A stretch of 64,000 nt of DNA from Aggregatilinea lenta (GTDB lineage Bacteria; Chloroflexota; Anaerolineae; Aggregatilineales; Aggregatilineaceae), in NCBI RefSeq assembly GCF_003569045.1, contig NZ_BFCB01000003.1, positions 744,001 to 808,000 of the forward strand. The letters are read 5' to 3'. Below, piece after piece: positions 29,571 through 38,089 of the stretch (within the stretch, counting starts at the first letter, position 1; every line of letters starts with the position of its first letter). Position numbers and translations under genes: made by a program. Under the pieces are notes generated by a model. The model did not search any database, had not been told where the DNA came from, and saw nothing but the letters and a program-made list of their open reading frames with translations.

Positions 29571-29602
29571 GCCGCGTATCCCCTTGCACAGACATACGCG
29601 GC
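29571..29602. promoter_or_regulatory. Inverted repeat between GH65 gene and binding-protein gene
   Basis: GCCGCGTAT (29571-29579) and ATACGCGGC (29594-29602), loop 14 nt, directly after the GH65 stop. It may be a terminator or mRNA-stabilising hairpin, or an operator for the importer. No convincing promoter was found in 29566-29709. Confidence 0.4.
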
Positions 29603-29709
29603 ACCCATCAGTAAGACGCGATGCGCCTCGGCTGGCAACTATACCCGATCTGCCCCTCAGACGCATCTCGCCTGACCTCTACTAGATGAGATTAATAGGA
29701 GATGCAACC

Positions 29710-31005
29710 ATGTCTAACCGTAGGAAACTGCTCTTTGTCCTGACCATCACGGTCATGGCGCTCGGCGTGATGGCGAACGCAGCGATCTTCCACGCGCCGT
29801 CGGCTGAAGCTCAGGACGCGACCTCAATCCGCGTCACCACCTGGGAAAGCGGCGACGCTCTGGAGCCGTGGGACCAGGCGATCGCCTCGTTTGAAGAAGC
29901 CTATCCCGACATCGACGTGACGCTGGAGCCGGTCCCGCAGGAATATGGCACCAAGCTGCTGGCCGACATCGCGGCGGGCACCGCCCCGGATGTCTATCAG
30001 GTGGGCGATGGTGACGTGGCCCGGTTCGTCGGCGAAGGCATCGTCGAGCCGCTCGATCCGTTCATCAATGGCGAAGACGGCCTGGATATGAGCGTCTTCC
30101 TGCCCGGTCTGGCGTCCTTTGGCCAGATCAACGGCGAAACCTACCTGCTGACCAAAGACTACAGCTCGCTCGTGCTGTACTACAACAAGGATATGTTCGA
30201 CGCCGCCGGTGTTGAGTATCCCACCGCCGACTGGACCTGGGACGACCTGCTGACCGCCGCCCAGGCGCTGACCGGCGACGATCAGTGGGGCATCCAGCTC
30301 CCCGACGGTTGGGGCGACTGGCTCTGGACGCGCGGTATCTTCCCGCTCATGGTCCAGAACGGCACCACGATCATCAGTGAAGACGGCCTGACGGTGGACG
30401 GCTACATGAACAGCGAAGCAACCGTGAACACGCTGCAGTGGTACGTTGACCTGTTCCTGAAGGAAAAGGTCGCTCCGACGAATGAAGACGTGGCCGCCTT
30501 CGCGGGTGTGGACCTGTTCACGAGCGGCCAGGTGGCGATGCTGTGGACCGGGCATTGGCCCATGAAGGACTACCAGGCCATCGACGGCTTCAACTTCGGC
30601 ACGATGGGTCTGCCGGCGGGTCCGGTGAGCAAGGGTAACACGCTGTGCTGGTCCGGCTTTGCGATGAACTCCGCCGGCGAGAACAAGGACGCCGCGTGGA
30701 CGTTTATGAAGTACATCGCGGCGGGTGACGGCGCTGAGGCGTTCTCGAACTACGCGCTGACGGCGGTTCAGTCCATCGCCGAGGCGCAGGGCCTGACGGA
30801 AGACGAGTACGAAGGCCCGATCGTGGCGGACCTGGAAAACGTCCAGCCGATCCCGGATTCGTACAGCCCATACTTCGCGGAATGCGTCGATACGCCGTTC
30901 AAGGCGCACCTGGAAGAGGTGTTCCTGAGCGACGTTTCGGTTCAGGACGCGATGGACGCGGCGGTGGCGGAAGCGCAGGCCTGCCTGGACGAAAAGAACA
31001 GCTAG
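29710..31005 (+). CDS. Sugar ABC transporter substrate-binding protein (importer 2)
   Basis: 431 residues, solute-binding family 1. Signal peptide MSNRRKLLFVLTITVMALGV... with an AEAQ cleavage region and no lipobox cysteine. Mature start TSIRVTTWESGDALEPWDQAIASFEEAYPDIDVTLEPV. ATG 29710 has AGGAG at 29697-29701. A GC-rich hairpin after the gene and the permeases that follow are standard for high expression of the binding protein. Confidence 0.94.
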   Translation: MSNRRKLLFVLTITVMALGVMANAAIFHAPSAEAQDATSIRVTTWESGDALEPWDQAIASFEEAYPDIDVTLEPVPQEYGTKLLADIAAGTAPDVYQVGDGDVARFVGEGIVEPLDPFINGEDGLDMSVFLPGLASFGQINGETYLLTKDYSSLVLYYNKDMFDAAGVEYPTADWTWDDLLTAAQALTGDDQWGIQLPDGWGDWLWTRGIFPLMVQNGTTIISEDGLTVDGYMNSEATVNTLQWYVDLFLKEKVAPTNEDVAAFAGVDLFTSGQVAMLWTGHWPMKDYQAIDGFNFGTMGLPAGPVSKGNTLCWSGFAMNSAGENKDAAWTFMKYIAAGDGAEAFSNYALTAVQSIAEAQGLTEDEYEGPIVADLENVQPIPDSYSPYFAECVDTPFKAHLEEVFLSDVSVQDAMDAAVAEAQACLDEKNS

Positions 31006-31030
31006 AGCCTCGTCAAAGAGTTCTGAACAT

Positions 31031-31054
31031 GAGGCGGGTCGCAAGGCCCGCCTC
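31031..31054 (+). promoter_or_regulatory. Intercistronic hairpin after binding-protein gene
   Basis: GAGGCGGG (31031-31038), 8-nt loop, CCCGCCTC (31047-31054), between the binding-protein and permease genes. A hairpin here usually raises binding-protein mRNA relative to permease mRNA by blocking decay or causing partial termination. Confidence 0.6.
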
Positions 31055-31081
31055 ACTGTTAGTTTTTGTGAGGGGCAAGAC

Positions 31082-32014
31082 ATGTCGGCAGCAACCCAGG
31101 CTGTTACGAAAAAACCGTTTTGGTCGTCATCCCGCCGGGATGCGCTCACCTTTTACATGGTCACCTCGCCGTGGGTCATTGGCCTCGTCCTGTTTACGGT
31201 CGTGCCCATCGCCTACTCGGTCTACATCAGCTTCACCGACTGGAATATGCTGTCGTCGCCGAACTGGGTTGGCCTGAAGAATTTTAAGGATATGGTAGAC
31301 GACCCCGATGTGGCGCACTCGCTGTGGGTCACGACCAAGTACAGTCTGGTGAGCGTCCCGCTGCGGCTGTCCATCGCGCTGTTTTTCGCCCTTCTGCTCA
31401 ACGAAGCGACCAAGTTCGTCGGCGTGTTCCGCACGATCTTCTACCTGCCAGGGGTGGTCGCCAGCGTGGCGGCGGCGGTGCTGTGGCAGTGGATTCTCAA
31501 CCCGCGCTTCGGGCCGTTCAACGCGTTTTTGGGCCTGTTTGGCATCCACGGCCCCAACTGGTTCACCGATCCCGATTGGGCGTTGTGGGGCCTGGTGCTG
31601 ATGAGTGTGTGGTCCGTGGGCGGCGAGATGTTGATCTTCCTGGCCGGGCTGAAGGGCATCCCGCGCATGATGTACGAGGCGGCGGAAATCGACGGCGCGG
31701 GGCGCTGGCAGCGCTTCCTGAAGATCACGCTGCCGCTGCTCAGCCCGACGATCTTCTTCAACCTGATCATGACCGTGATCGGCTCGTTCCAGACCTTCGA
31801 CAGCGCGTTCGTAATCTCGACGGCGCGCGCAGGCGCGATTGGCTCGCCGCTCAAATCGACGCTGTTCTACATGATGTACCTCTATGAGAACGCGTTCAAG
31901 TTCCTGAACATGGGCTATGCCTCGGCGATGGCCTGGATTCTGTTTGTGGTCATCGTGGTGGTGACCTACCTGATCAATCGCAGCTCCCGGAAATGGGTCT
32001 TTTACGGTGACTGA
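31082..32014 (+). CDS. Sugar ABC permease, MalF type (importer 2)
   Basis: 310 residues with six TM helices (FYMVTSPWVIGLVLFTVVPIAYSVYISF at the start) and EAA loop YEAAEIDGAGRWQRFLKITLP. GAGGGGC lies ahead of the ATG. It pairs with the MalG-type protein encoded 12 nt downstream. The ATPase subunit is not encoded nearby. Confidence 0.94.
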   Translation: MSAATQAVTKKPFWSSSRRDALTFYMVTSPWVIGLVLFTVVPIAYSVYISFTDWNMLSSPNWVGLKNFKDMVDDPDVAHSLWVTTKYSLVSVPLRLSIALFFALLLNEATKFVGVFRTIFYLPGVVASVAAAVLWQWILNPRFGPFNAFLGLFGIHGPNWFTDPDWALWGLVLMSVWSVGGEMLIFLAGLKGIPRMMYEAAEIDGAGRWQRFLKITLPLLSPTIFFNLIMTVIGSFQTFDSAFVISTARAGAIGSPLKSTLFYMMYLYENAFKFLNMGYASAMAWILFVVIVVVTYLINRSSRKWVFYGD

Positions 32015-32026
32015 GAGGAGAACCCT

Positions 32027-32923
32027 ATGAGCGTCAAAACGACTACGGTTGCTCCGGTTATGGCGGTCACCGGCTTCTGGCGGGAGCATCGCCTGGGCAA
32101 GCTGCTGCACGTTGTCGTCGTCTACGGCCTGCTGATCGGCCTGAGCTTCCTGTTCGTGTTCCCGTTCTTCTGGATGATCCTTTCCGCGCTGAAGCCGGAG
32201 TTCCAGATCTACAAGTGGCCGCCGCAGTGGATCCCCGATCCGATCCAGTGGTCCAACTTTTCGGACGTGTTCGGCAACCCGTATCTGCCGTTCGACACGT
32301 TCATCAAAAACACGATGATCCTTGAAGTGGGCATGATCTCCGGGCGGCTGATCTCGTGCACGCTGGTGGCGTACGGCTTCGCGCGGCTCGAAGCGCCGGG
32401 CAAGAATATCTTGTTCGGCATCCTGCTGGCGACGCTGATGATCCCCAACGCGGTGCTGCGCATCCCCAGCTTCATCCTGTTCAACGAATTCGGCTGGATC
32501 AACACCTTCAAGCCGCTGATCGTACCCGCGTGGTTTGGCGAGGCGTACGCGATCTTCCTGATGCGGCAGTTCTTCCGCACCATCCCCAAAGAACTCGAAG
32601 AATCGGCGGTGGTGGACGGCGCGAACCGGCTGCAAATCATCGTCCGCATCATCGTGCCGCTGAGCATCCCCGTGCTGACCGTGATCGGCATCCTGAGCTT
32701 CAAGGACATCTGGAACGACTTCATGGGGCCGCTGCTTTACCTCAACGAGTCCTCAAAGTACACCGTATCGGTAGGACTGGCCTACCTGAACGGCCAGTAC
32801 AACACGCAGATGAACCTGCTGATGGCGGCATCGGTGGTGCTGATGCTGCCGACCCTGATCCTGTTTTTCTTTGCCCAGCGCGCCTTCGTCGAAGGCATCA
32901 CCATGACCGGACTGAAAGGGTAG
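32027..32923 (+). CDS. Sugar ABC permease, MalG type (importer 2)
   Basis: 298 residues, six TM helices, EAA loop EESAVVDGANRLQIIVRIIVP, and the usual ending (FAQRAFVEGITMTGLKG). GAGAGGAG precedes the ATG. It is followed 7 nt later by a glycosidase gene, so the hydrolase acts on what this importer brings in. Confidence 0.94.
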   Translation: MSVKTTTVAPVMAVTGFWREHRLGKLLHVVVVYGLLIGLSFLFVFPFFWMILSALKPEFQIYKWPPQWIPDPIQWSNFSDVFGNPYLPFDTFIKNTMILEVGMISGRLISCTLVAYGFARLEAPGKNILFGILLATLMIPNAVLRIPSFILFNEFGWINTFKPLIVPAWFGEAYAIFLMRQFFRTIPKELEESAVVDGANRLQIIVRIIVPLSIPVLTVIGILSFKDIWNDFMGPLLYLNESSKYTVSVGLAYLNGQYNTQMNLLMAASVVLMLPTLILFFFAQRAFVEGITMTGLKG

Positions 32924-32930
32924 TTTTCTT

Positions 32931-35012
32931 ATGCGTCTGCCGTCAAACTACTATCACTGCTTCCTGGGCAACGGGCTGGACGCCGTTCTCATCGGCCCGA
33001 CCGGATCGATGACCGCCGATAAGTTCGCCGTCGATCGCGGCGAGTGGTACAAGTCGGACCGGTACTATCCCGAAGACCGGCTCGTGATGACCGCGGGACG
33101 CTGGCCGATCGATAAGCCGCTGGAGCACGCGGAGGGATCGGGCTGGTACGACGTCGCGCCGCTGGGCCGCACGTGGTATCACGTCTTGCAAGACGGCCAG
33201 CCGTTGGAGCTGCAGAACAGCGAACAGCGTTTCGTGCCGCAGGAAGGTACGCTGTACACGGCGCTGGATTACGGCGCGGTGAAAGGCGAGGCGGTGACGT
33301 GGCTGCACGCGCAGCAGTCGCTGCTGGTGGAGCGGTATACGTTCGACCAGCCGGTGACCTTCCGCGCATGGATGGGGCCGGGCGTGTGGTTCGACGATGG
33401 ATGGGACACCGATCCGTTCGTGAGCGTCGATATGGACGCGGGGCCGCTGACGGGGCGGTACGATCTGGGCGAGACGCAGGGGCTGATGCTGCTGCGCGTG
33501 GATGCGCCGGTGTCCGGCATGGGCGCGGACGGGACGGATCGCTGGGTGACGGTGAGCGCGCAGACGATCACCAAATATTTCGCTATCACCGACAACCGCC
33601 AGGGGCCGCTGACCATCGCGCGAGTCGAGGCGCAGATCGTGCGCGGCTACGACGCACTGTACGCGGAGCACTGCGACTTCTGGCGGCGCTACTTCGACGT
33701 GTCGCGGGTGGAGATTCCCGACGAACAGTTCCAGTATTTCTACGAGGCGGCGACGTATCACCTGAAGGCAATGCAGAATCCCGTTTCGGGCGGGCTGCCG
33801 GTGAACAACCTGCGGCGCACGTGGTCGTCGCACATCTTCTGGGACTCGTACTTCCTCCACCGCGCGCTGCTGGAATCGAATCACCTGCACGAAGCGCTGG
33901 AAGGCTGCCGCTTTTTCGAGCGCACGATCGAGCACGCGCGGCGGCACGCCCGCGAGGAGTTCGGCTGCGACGGGCTGAAGTGGGACTGGGAGATCACGCA
34001 CGACGGGCGCAAGGCGTACGGCACGCTGCTGCACATGAAGTTCCAGATCCACAACAACGGATCGTATGCCAACCAGTTGTGGGGCTATTACGCCTTCACG
34101 CACGACGAGGCGGCGCTGCGCGAGTTTTACCCGATCCTCGAAGGGCTGGCCCAGTTCTACCTGACCTGCATCGTGGAAGACGGCGAAAACGGGCCGGAGA
34201 TCGGCTATCAGGTGGGCGTGCACGAAAGCCCGATCAAGGTGCGCAACGACGGCACGAATCTGTCCGGCACGATCGCGATCCTGCGGCACTGCGCGAACGC
34301 GGCGCGCGTACTGGGGCAGGAGACGGACTTCACGCGGCGCTGCGCCGCGATCGCGGACGGGCTGATGGCGACGATGGACAGCCTGTACAATGGTAGATAT
34401 TTCCAGGCGTCCGTGGAAAACGACATCTTGAATATGAGCTCGATGGCCCCGATCTACCCGATGGGAGTGATCGCCGCCCGCGATCCGCGCGCGCTAGATA
34501 CGTCGCGGGCCTACCTCGCCAAATACCCGAATCACAACATTGGGCACGGCGACGGCAACGCGTTCCCGTGGGCGGCGGGCGTGCTGGGCGCGATCCTGGC
34601 GCGGCAGGACGACGGCGACATGGCGTGGTCCGTGGTGCAGGGCGCGCGGCCTACGATCTGCACCTTCGGCGGCATGACGGAAGTGATGGAAAACGGCGAG
34701 TGGAACATGCAGTACTTCGGCACGGCGGAAGCCGCCGTGATGACCGCCATCCACCAGATGCTGCTGCAGGCCTCGCCGGACGGATTGATCCGGCTGTTTC
34801 CGGCGATCCCGTCCAACTGGGATCGCGCCGCGTTCGAAAATCTGCTGGTGGCGGGCGTGCGCGTCTCGGCCCGGCTGGAAAACGGTGTCGTGACGTGCGC
34901 GCTGGCGAATCAGGCGGGCGTGGCGCTGACGCGGACCGTGCGCTGCGGCGCCGACGAGCGGCAGGTGATCCTGGCTCCCGGCGAGACGACGGAGCTTGAG
35001 TGGACCTTATGA
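32931..35012 (+). CDS. Unassigned (alpha/alpha)6-barrel glycosidase, GH65/GH95-like
   Basis: 693 residues without a signal peptide, hence cytoplasmic. An N-terminal beta domain (1-250) with NYYHCFLGNGLDAVLIGPTGSM resembles the GH65/GH95 N-domain (FLGNG). A helical barrel follows with LRRTWSSHIFWDSYFLHRALL and NIGHGDGNAFPWAAG. The C-terminal stretch (SPDGLIRLFPAIPSNWDRAAFENLLVAGVRVSARLENG) is like the end of GH95/GH65 proteins. The GPDE catalytic signature of GH65 is absent, and I cannot place it in a CAZy family. It sits between the permeases and a membrane protein (ATGA overlap). Confidence 0.72.
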   Translation: MRLPSNYYHCFLGNGLDAVLIGPTGSMTADKFAVDRGEWYKSDRYYPEDRLVMTAGRWPIDKPLEHAEGSGWYDVAPLGRTWYHVLQDGQPLELQNSEQRFVPQEGTLYTALDYGAVKGEAVTWLHAQQSLLVERYTFDQPVTFRAWMGPGVWFDDGWDTDPFVSVDMDAGPLTGRYDLGETQGLMLLRVDAPVSGMGADGTDRWVTVSAQTITKYFAITDNRQGPLTIARVEAQIVRGYDALYAEHCDFWRRYFDVSRVEIPDEQFQYFYEAATYHLKAMQNPVSGGLPVNNLRRTWSSHIFWDSYFLHRALLESNHLHEALEGCRFFERTIEHARRHAREEFGCDGLKWDWEITHDGRKAYGTLLHMKFQIHNNGSYANQLWGYYAFTHDEAALREFYPILEGLAQFYLTCIVEDGENGPEIGYQVGVHESPIKVRNDGTNLSGTIAILRHCANAARVLGQETDFTRRCAAIADGLMATMDSLYNGRYFQASVENDILNMSSMAPIYPMGVIAARDPRALDTSRAYLAKYPNHNIGHGDGNAFPWAAGVLGAILARQDDGDMAWSVVQGARPTICTFGGMTEVMENGEWNMQYFGTAEAAVMTAIHQMLLQASPDGLIRLFPAIPSNWDRAAFENLLVAGVRVSARLENGVVTCALANQAGVALTRTVRCGADERQVILAPGETTELEWTL

Positions 35013-37312
35013 ACGTGAAACGTGATCTGGAACCCGGACAGCGGGGGCTGATTCTGCTGGCGATGGCGTTGGTGTCGGGCGCGGGATTGGCGTTCGAGAT
35101 CACGCTGACGCGCGTGTTTTCACTGTTCTTCCAGTATCACTTCGCGTTCCTGGCGGTGTCGCTGGCCGTGCTGGGGCTGAGCCTCGGCGCGGCGGCGGGC
35201 TATTTTGTCACGCGGCAGCGCGCGCAGACGCTGGCCGGGGTGCTGGTCGCGCTGGGGATCGCGTTCCCGGCGGCGGCGATCGTCATGGCGTGGCTGCCCT
35301 CTGCCGGATCGATCGTGCCGCGCGCGTTGGCAGCGCTGGTCCCGTTCGTGCTGAGCGGGCTGTTTTCGTCGCTGGTGTTCGAGCGTTTTTCGGGCGTGAG
35401 CGGTGCGGTATACGCGGCGGATCTGGCGGGCGCGTCGGTTGGCGTGATCGTCGTGCTGGGGCTGCTGAATGTGATGAGTCCGTTCAGCGTCGTGCTGCTG
35501 TTGGGCGCGCTGACCGGTGTGGCGGCAGTACTGGTCGCGGCGGCGGACGGATCGCTGCGCGCGGACCGGCGGCTGGCCGGTGGCGCGGGCGCGGTCGTGG
35601 TGATCGGCGCGGCGCTGTTTGTCGCCAACCTCGCGGCGGGGGTGATCGAGTTCGACCCGGCTCGCCTCAAGGATGCCCCACGCGACAAGACCATGCTGCT
35701 GATTCTGGACGATTCGGCGCAGGACGCGCACATCACGCGCACGGCGTGGAGTCCCTTCGCGCGCGTGGACGTGGTCGAGACGAACGATCCCACGGCGAAA
35801 TACATCTTTTCCGACGGCGGCGCGGGCAGTTTCATGCTGCGCTACGACGGCACGCCGGAGAGCGCCGCGTCGTGGCGGGGGATGGTGGACGACGTGCCGT
35901 TCGCGCTGAACGCGGATCGCACGCTGGTGATCGGCGCGGGCGGCGGCAAGGACGTCGTGCTGGCGCTGATGGCCGGGGCGCAGGACGTGACCGCCGTGGA
36001 GGTGAATCCCGCCGTGATCGAGGTCACGCGCGACGACGCGGCTTACAACGGCGGCATCCTCGATCTGCCCCAGGTGCGGCTGGTCGAGGGCGACGCGCGC
36101 ACCTTCGCCGAGCGCGACGAGAATACATACGACCTGATCTACCTGAATCTGGTCTATACGCAGGCGGCGGAGCCGGGCAGCCAGGTGCTGGTGGAGAACT
36201 ACATCTTCACGTGGCAGGCGTTCGAGACGTACCTGGAACGCCTCGCGCCGGGCGGGCACATCGCCATTGTTTCGCACAACGCGCTGGAAGCCAGCCGCGC
36301 CGCGCTGACGGCGATCCGCGCGCTGGACGAGCTGGGCACGCCCCCGGCGGAAGCGCTCGATCACATGGTGATGTGGATGCTGCCCGCCGAGGACGCGACG
36401 CTGCGCACCACGGCGCTGGTGGTCGGCAAAGAGGCGCTGACGCCGGACGCGCTCGACGCGGTGAGCGCCAGCGCGCGGTCGATGGGCCTGCAGGTGTTGT
36501 TCCTGCCGGGCGTGCAGGAACTCGGTTTCGAGCCGCTGCGCACGGGAACGAGCCTGGATGCGTTCATCGACGAGGACGCGGCCTATAACCTGGAGCCGAC
36601 CGGCGACGACAGCCCGTATTTCTTCCACCTGGACCCCGGCCTGCCGGACCCGGTGCAGTCGGCGCTGGTGACGGCGCTGTTTCTGGCGGGCGGGCTGGTC
36701 ATGTTCGCGCTGCTGATGGGCGCGCCGGAAAACAGCCGGGACAGCGTGTGGGCGTGGGGCGGCATGATGCTCTACGCCGCGCTGATCGGGGTCGGCTTCA
36801 TGCTGGTCGAGGTGCCGCTGATCCAACACTTCCAACTGCTACTGGGCTATCCGGTGGTGGCGCTGGCGGCGGTGCTGTTCACGCTGCTGCTGTCCGGCGG
36901 GGCGGGCAGTCTGCTCAGCCAGCGCTGGACTGCGTTGCAGCTTCCGGCCCGCGTGACGGTCGCGGGGCTGTGGATCGCGGGCGTGGCGCTGGTGTACCGC
37001 GTCGCGGTGTCGTCCATGGCGGACGCGCTGCTGCCGCAGCCGCTGATCGTGCGCGTGGTGGCGGTCGCCTTGCTGACGGCGCTGGTCGGCGTGCCGATGG
37101 GCATCCCGTTCCCCAGCCTGATGCGCCGCGCGGGGCAGATCCGGCAGCGGGTGGCGCTGCTGTGGGCGGTCAACGGCGCGTTTTCCGTGCTGGGATCGGT
37201 ACTGGCCGTGGTGCTGTCGATGACGTGGGGCTTCGGGCTGGCGCTGACAGTCGGCGCGCTGCTGTACCTGGGCATGGCGGCGCTGGCGCGTCCGGTGCTC
37301 ACGAGCGCGTAA
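35009..37312 (+). CDS. Membrane protein with spermidine-synthase-like domain
   Basis: 767 residues. About six TM helices at the N-terminus (GLILLAMALVSGAGLAFEITLTRVFSLFF...), a soluble Rossmann domain in the middle (TLVIGAGGGKDVVLALMAGAQDVTAVEVNPAVIEV, VRLVEGDARTF, DLIYLNLVYTQ) and about six more TM helices. The middle is spermidine/spermine-synthase-like, with a SAM-type nucleotide loop and the acidic residue in AVEVNP. The aminopropyltransferase activity of such membrane fusions is unproven. The ATG overlaps the preceding stop; ATG 35009 is preferred over GTG 35000. Confidence 0.83.
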   Translation: MNVKRDLEPGQRGLILLAMALVSGAGLAFEITLTRVFSLFFQYHFAFLAVSLAVLGLSLGAAAGYFVTRQRAQTLAGVLVALGIAFPAAAIVMAWLPSAGSIVPRALAALVPFVLSGLFSSLVFERFSGVSGAVYAADLAGASVGVIVVLGLLNVMSPFSVVLLLGALTGVAAVLVAAADGSLRADRRLAGGAGAVVVIGAALFVANLAAGVIEFDPARLKDAPRDKTMLLILDDSAQDAHITRTAWSPFARVDVVETNDPTAKYIFSDGGAGSFMLRYDGTPESAASWRGMVDDVPFALNADRTLVIGAGGGKDVVLALMAGAQDVTAVEVNPAVIEVTRDDAAYNGGILDLPQVRLVEGDARTFAERDENTYDLIYLNLVYTQAAEPGSQVLVENYIFTWQAFETYLERLAPGGHIAIVSHNALEASRAALTAIRALDELGTPPAEALDHMVMWMLPAEDATLRTTALVVGKEALTPDALDAVSASARSMGLQVLFLPGVQELGFEPLRTGTSLDAFIDEDAAYNLEPTGDDSPYFFHLDPGLPDPVQSALVTALFLAGGLVMFALLMGAPENSRDSVWAWGGMMLYAALIGVGFMLVEVPLIQHFQLLLGYPVVALAAVLFTLLLSGGAGSLLSQRWTALQLPARVTVAGLWIAGVALVYRVAVSSMADALLPQPLIVRVVAVALLTALVGVPMGIPFPSLMRRAGQIRQRVALLWAVNGAFSVLGSVLAVVLSMTWGFGLALTVGALLYLGMAALARPVLTSA

Positions 37313-37322
37313 GGAGATTCTC

Positions 37323-37946
37323 GTGCCGCGACTGCGCGTGCGTGAGGACAACGCGGATCGTCTGTGGGAGGCGTACTATCAGGCGGGCGACCTGATTGTG
37401 GTCAACCTGCTGTGGGTGGTGACTTCGCTGCCGGTGATCACGGCGGTGCCCGCGCTGGGCGCGCTGTTCCACGCCACGAACCGGCTGGCGCACGGCGGCA
37501 GCGCCGGGTGGCGCGTCTTCTGGGAAGGCTTCCGCGAACAGTTCTGGCTGAGCTGGCGTTGGGCGGCGATCAATGCCGCCGCCTTTGGCGTGCTGGGCGT
37601 GAACGTGTGGTTTTACGGGCAGGTCGATGCGGACTGGGCGGGCGCGGTGCAGACCGCGTTCGTGATCCTGCTGGCGCTGTGGGGCGAGCTGACCCTGTTC
37701 ACGTTTCCGCTGCTGCTCGAACAGTCGGATCAGCGCTTTGTGACCGCGCTGCGCAACAGCGCCGTGATGCTGCTGCGCCAGCCGGGACCGGTGCTGTGGG
37801 CGGTGCTGCTGGTGCTGGCGGTCGCCGTGCCGAGCGTGCTGATCCTGCCGCCCGCGTGGATCATCATCTCCGGCAGCCTGTGCGCGTATCTCGCCAACCG
37901 CGCGGTGGTTCAGGCGATCCGGGCGCTGGCGGAAGCCAGCCGTTAG
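37323..37946 (+). CDS. YesL-like (DUF624) membrane protein
   Basis: 207 residues with five predicted TM helices, starting NADRLWEAYYQAGDLIVVNLLWVVTSLPVITAVPALGALFHATNRL, the recognisable YesL opening. YesL proteins accompany sugar ABC importers of oligosaccharide type, but their role is not known. Start is GTG 37323 with AAGGAG upstream. It lies 10 nt after the spermidine-synthase-like gene in the same operon. Confidence 0.85.
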   Translation: MPRLRVREDNADRLWEAYYQAGDLIVVNLLWVVTSLPVITAVPALGALFHATNRLAHGGSAGWRVFWEGFREQFWLSWRWAAINAAAFGVLGVNVWFYGQVDADWAGAVQTAFVILLALWGELTLFTFPLLLEQSDQRFVTALRNSAVMLLRQPGPVLWAVLLVLAVAVPSVLILPPAWIIISGSLCAYLANRAVVQAIRALAEASR

Positions 37947-38089
37947 CGGTTCGCCAGCGCTTGCCCCGTCCGTCAGGCGAAAATCGGTAGAACGCAGGCT
38001 CCTGCCTGAGACAATAATTCCCCGTGACAGCGTATCCCACTGTAGCTGTGTGCCATATTGTTATCGATCCGCTCAAGGAGCATCGTGCT

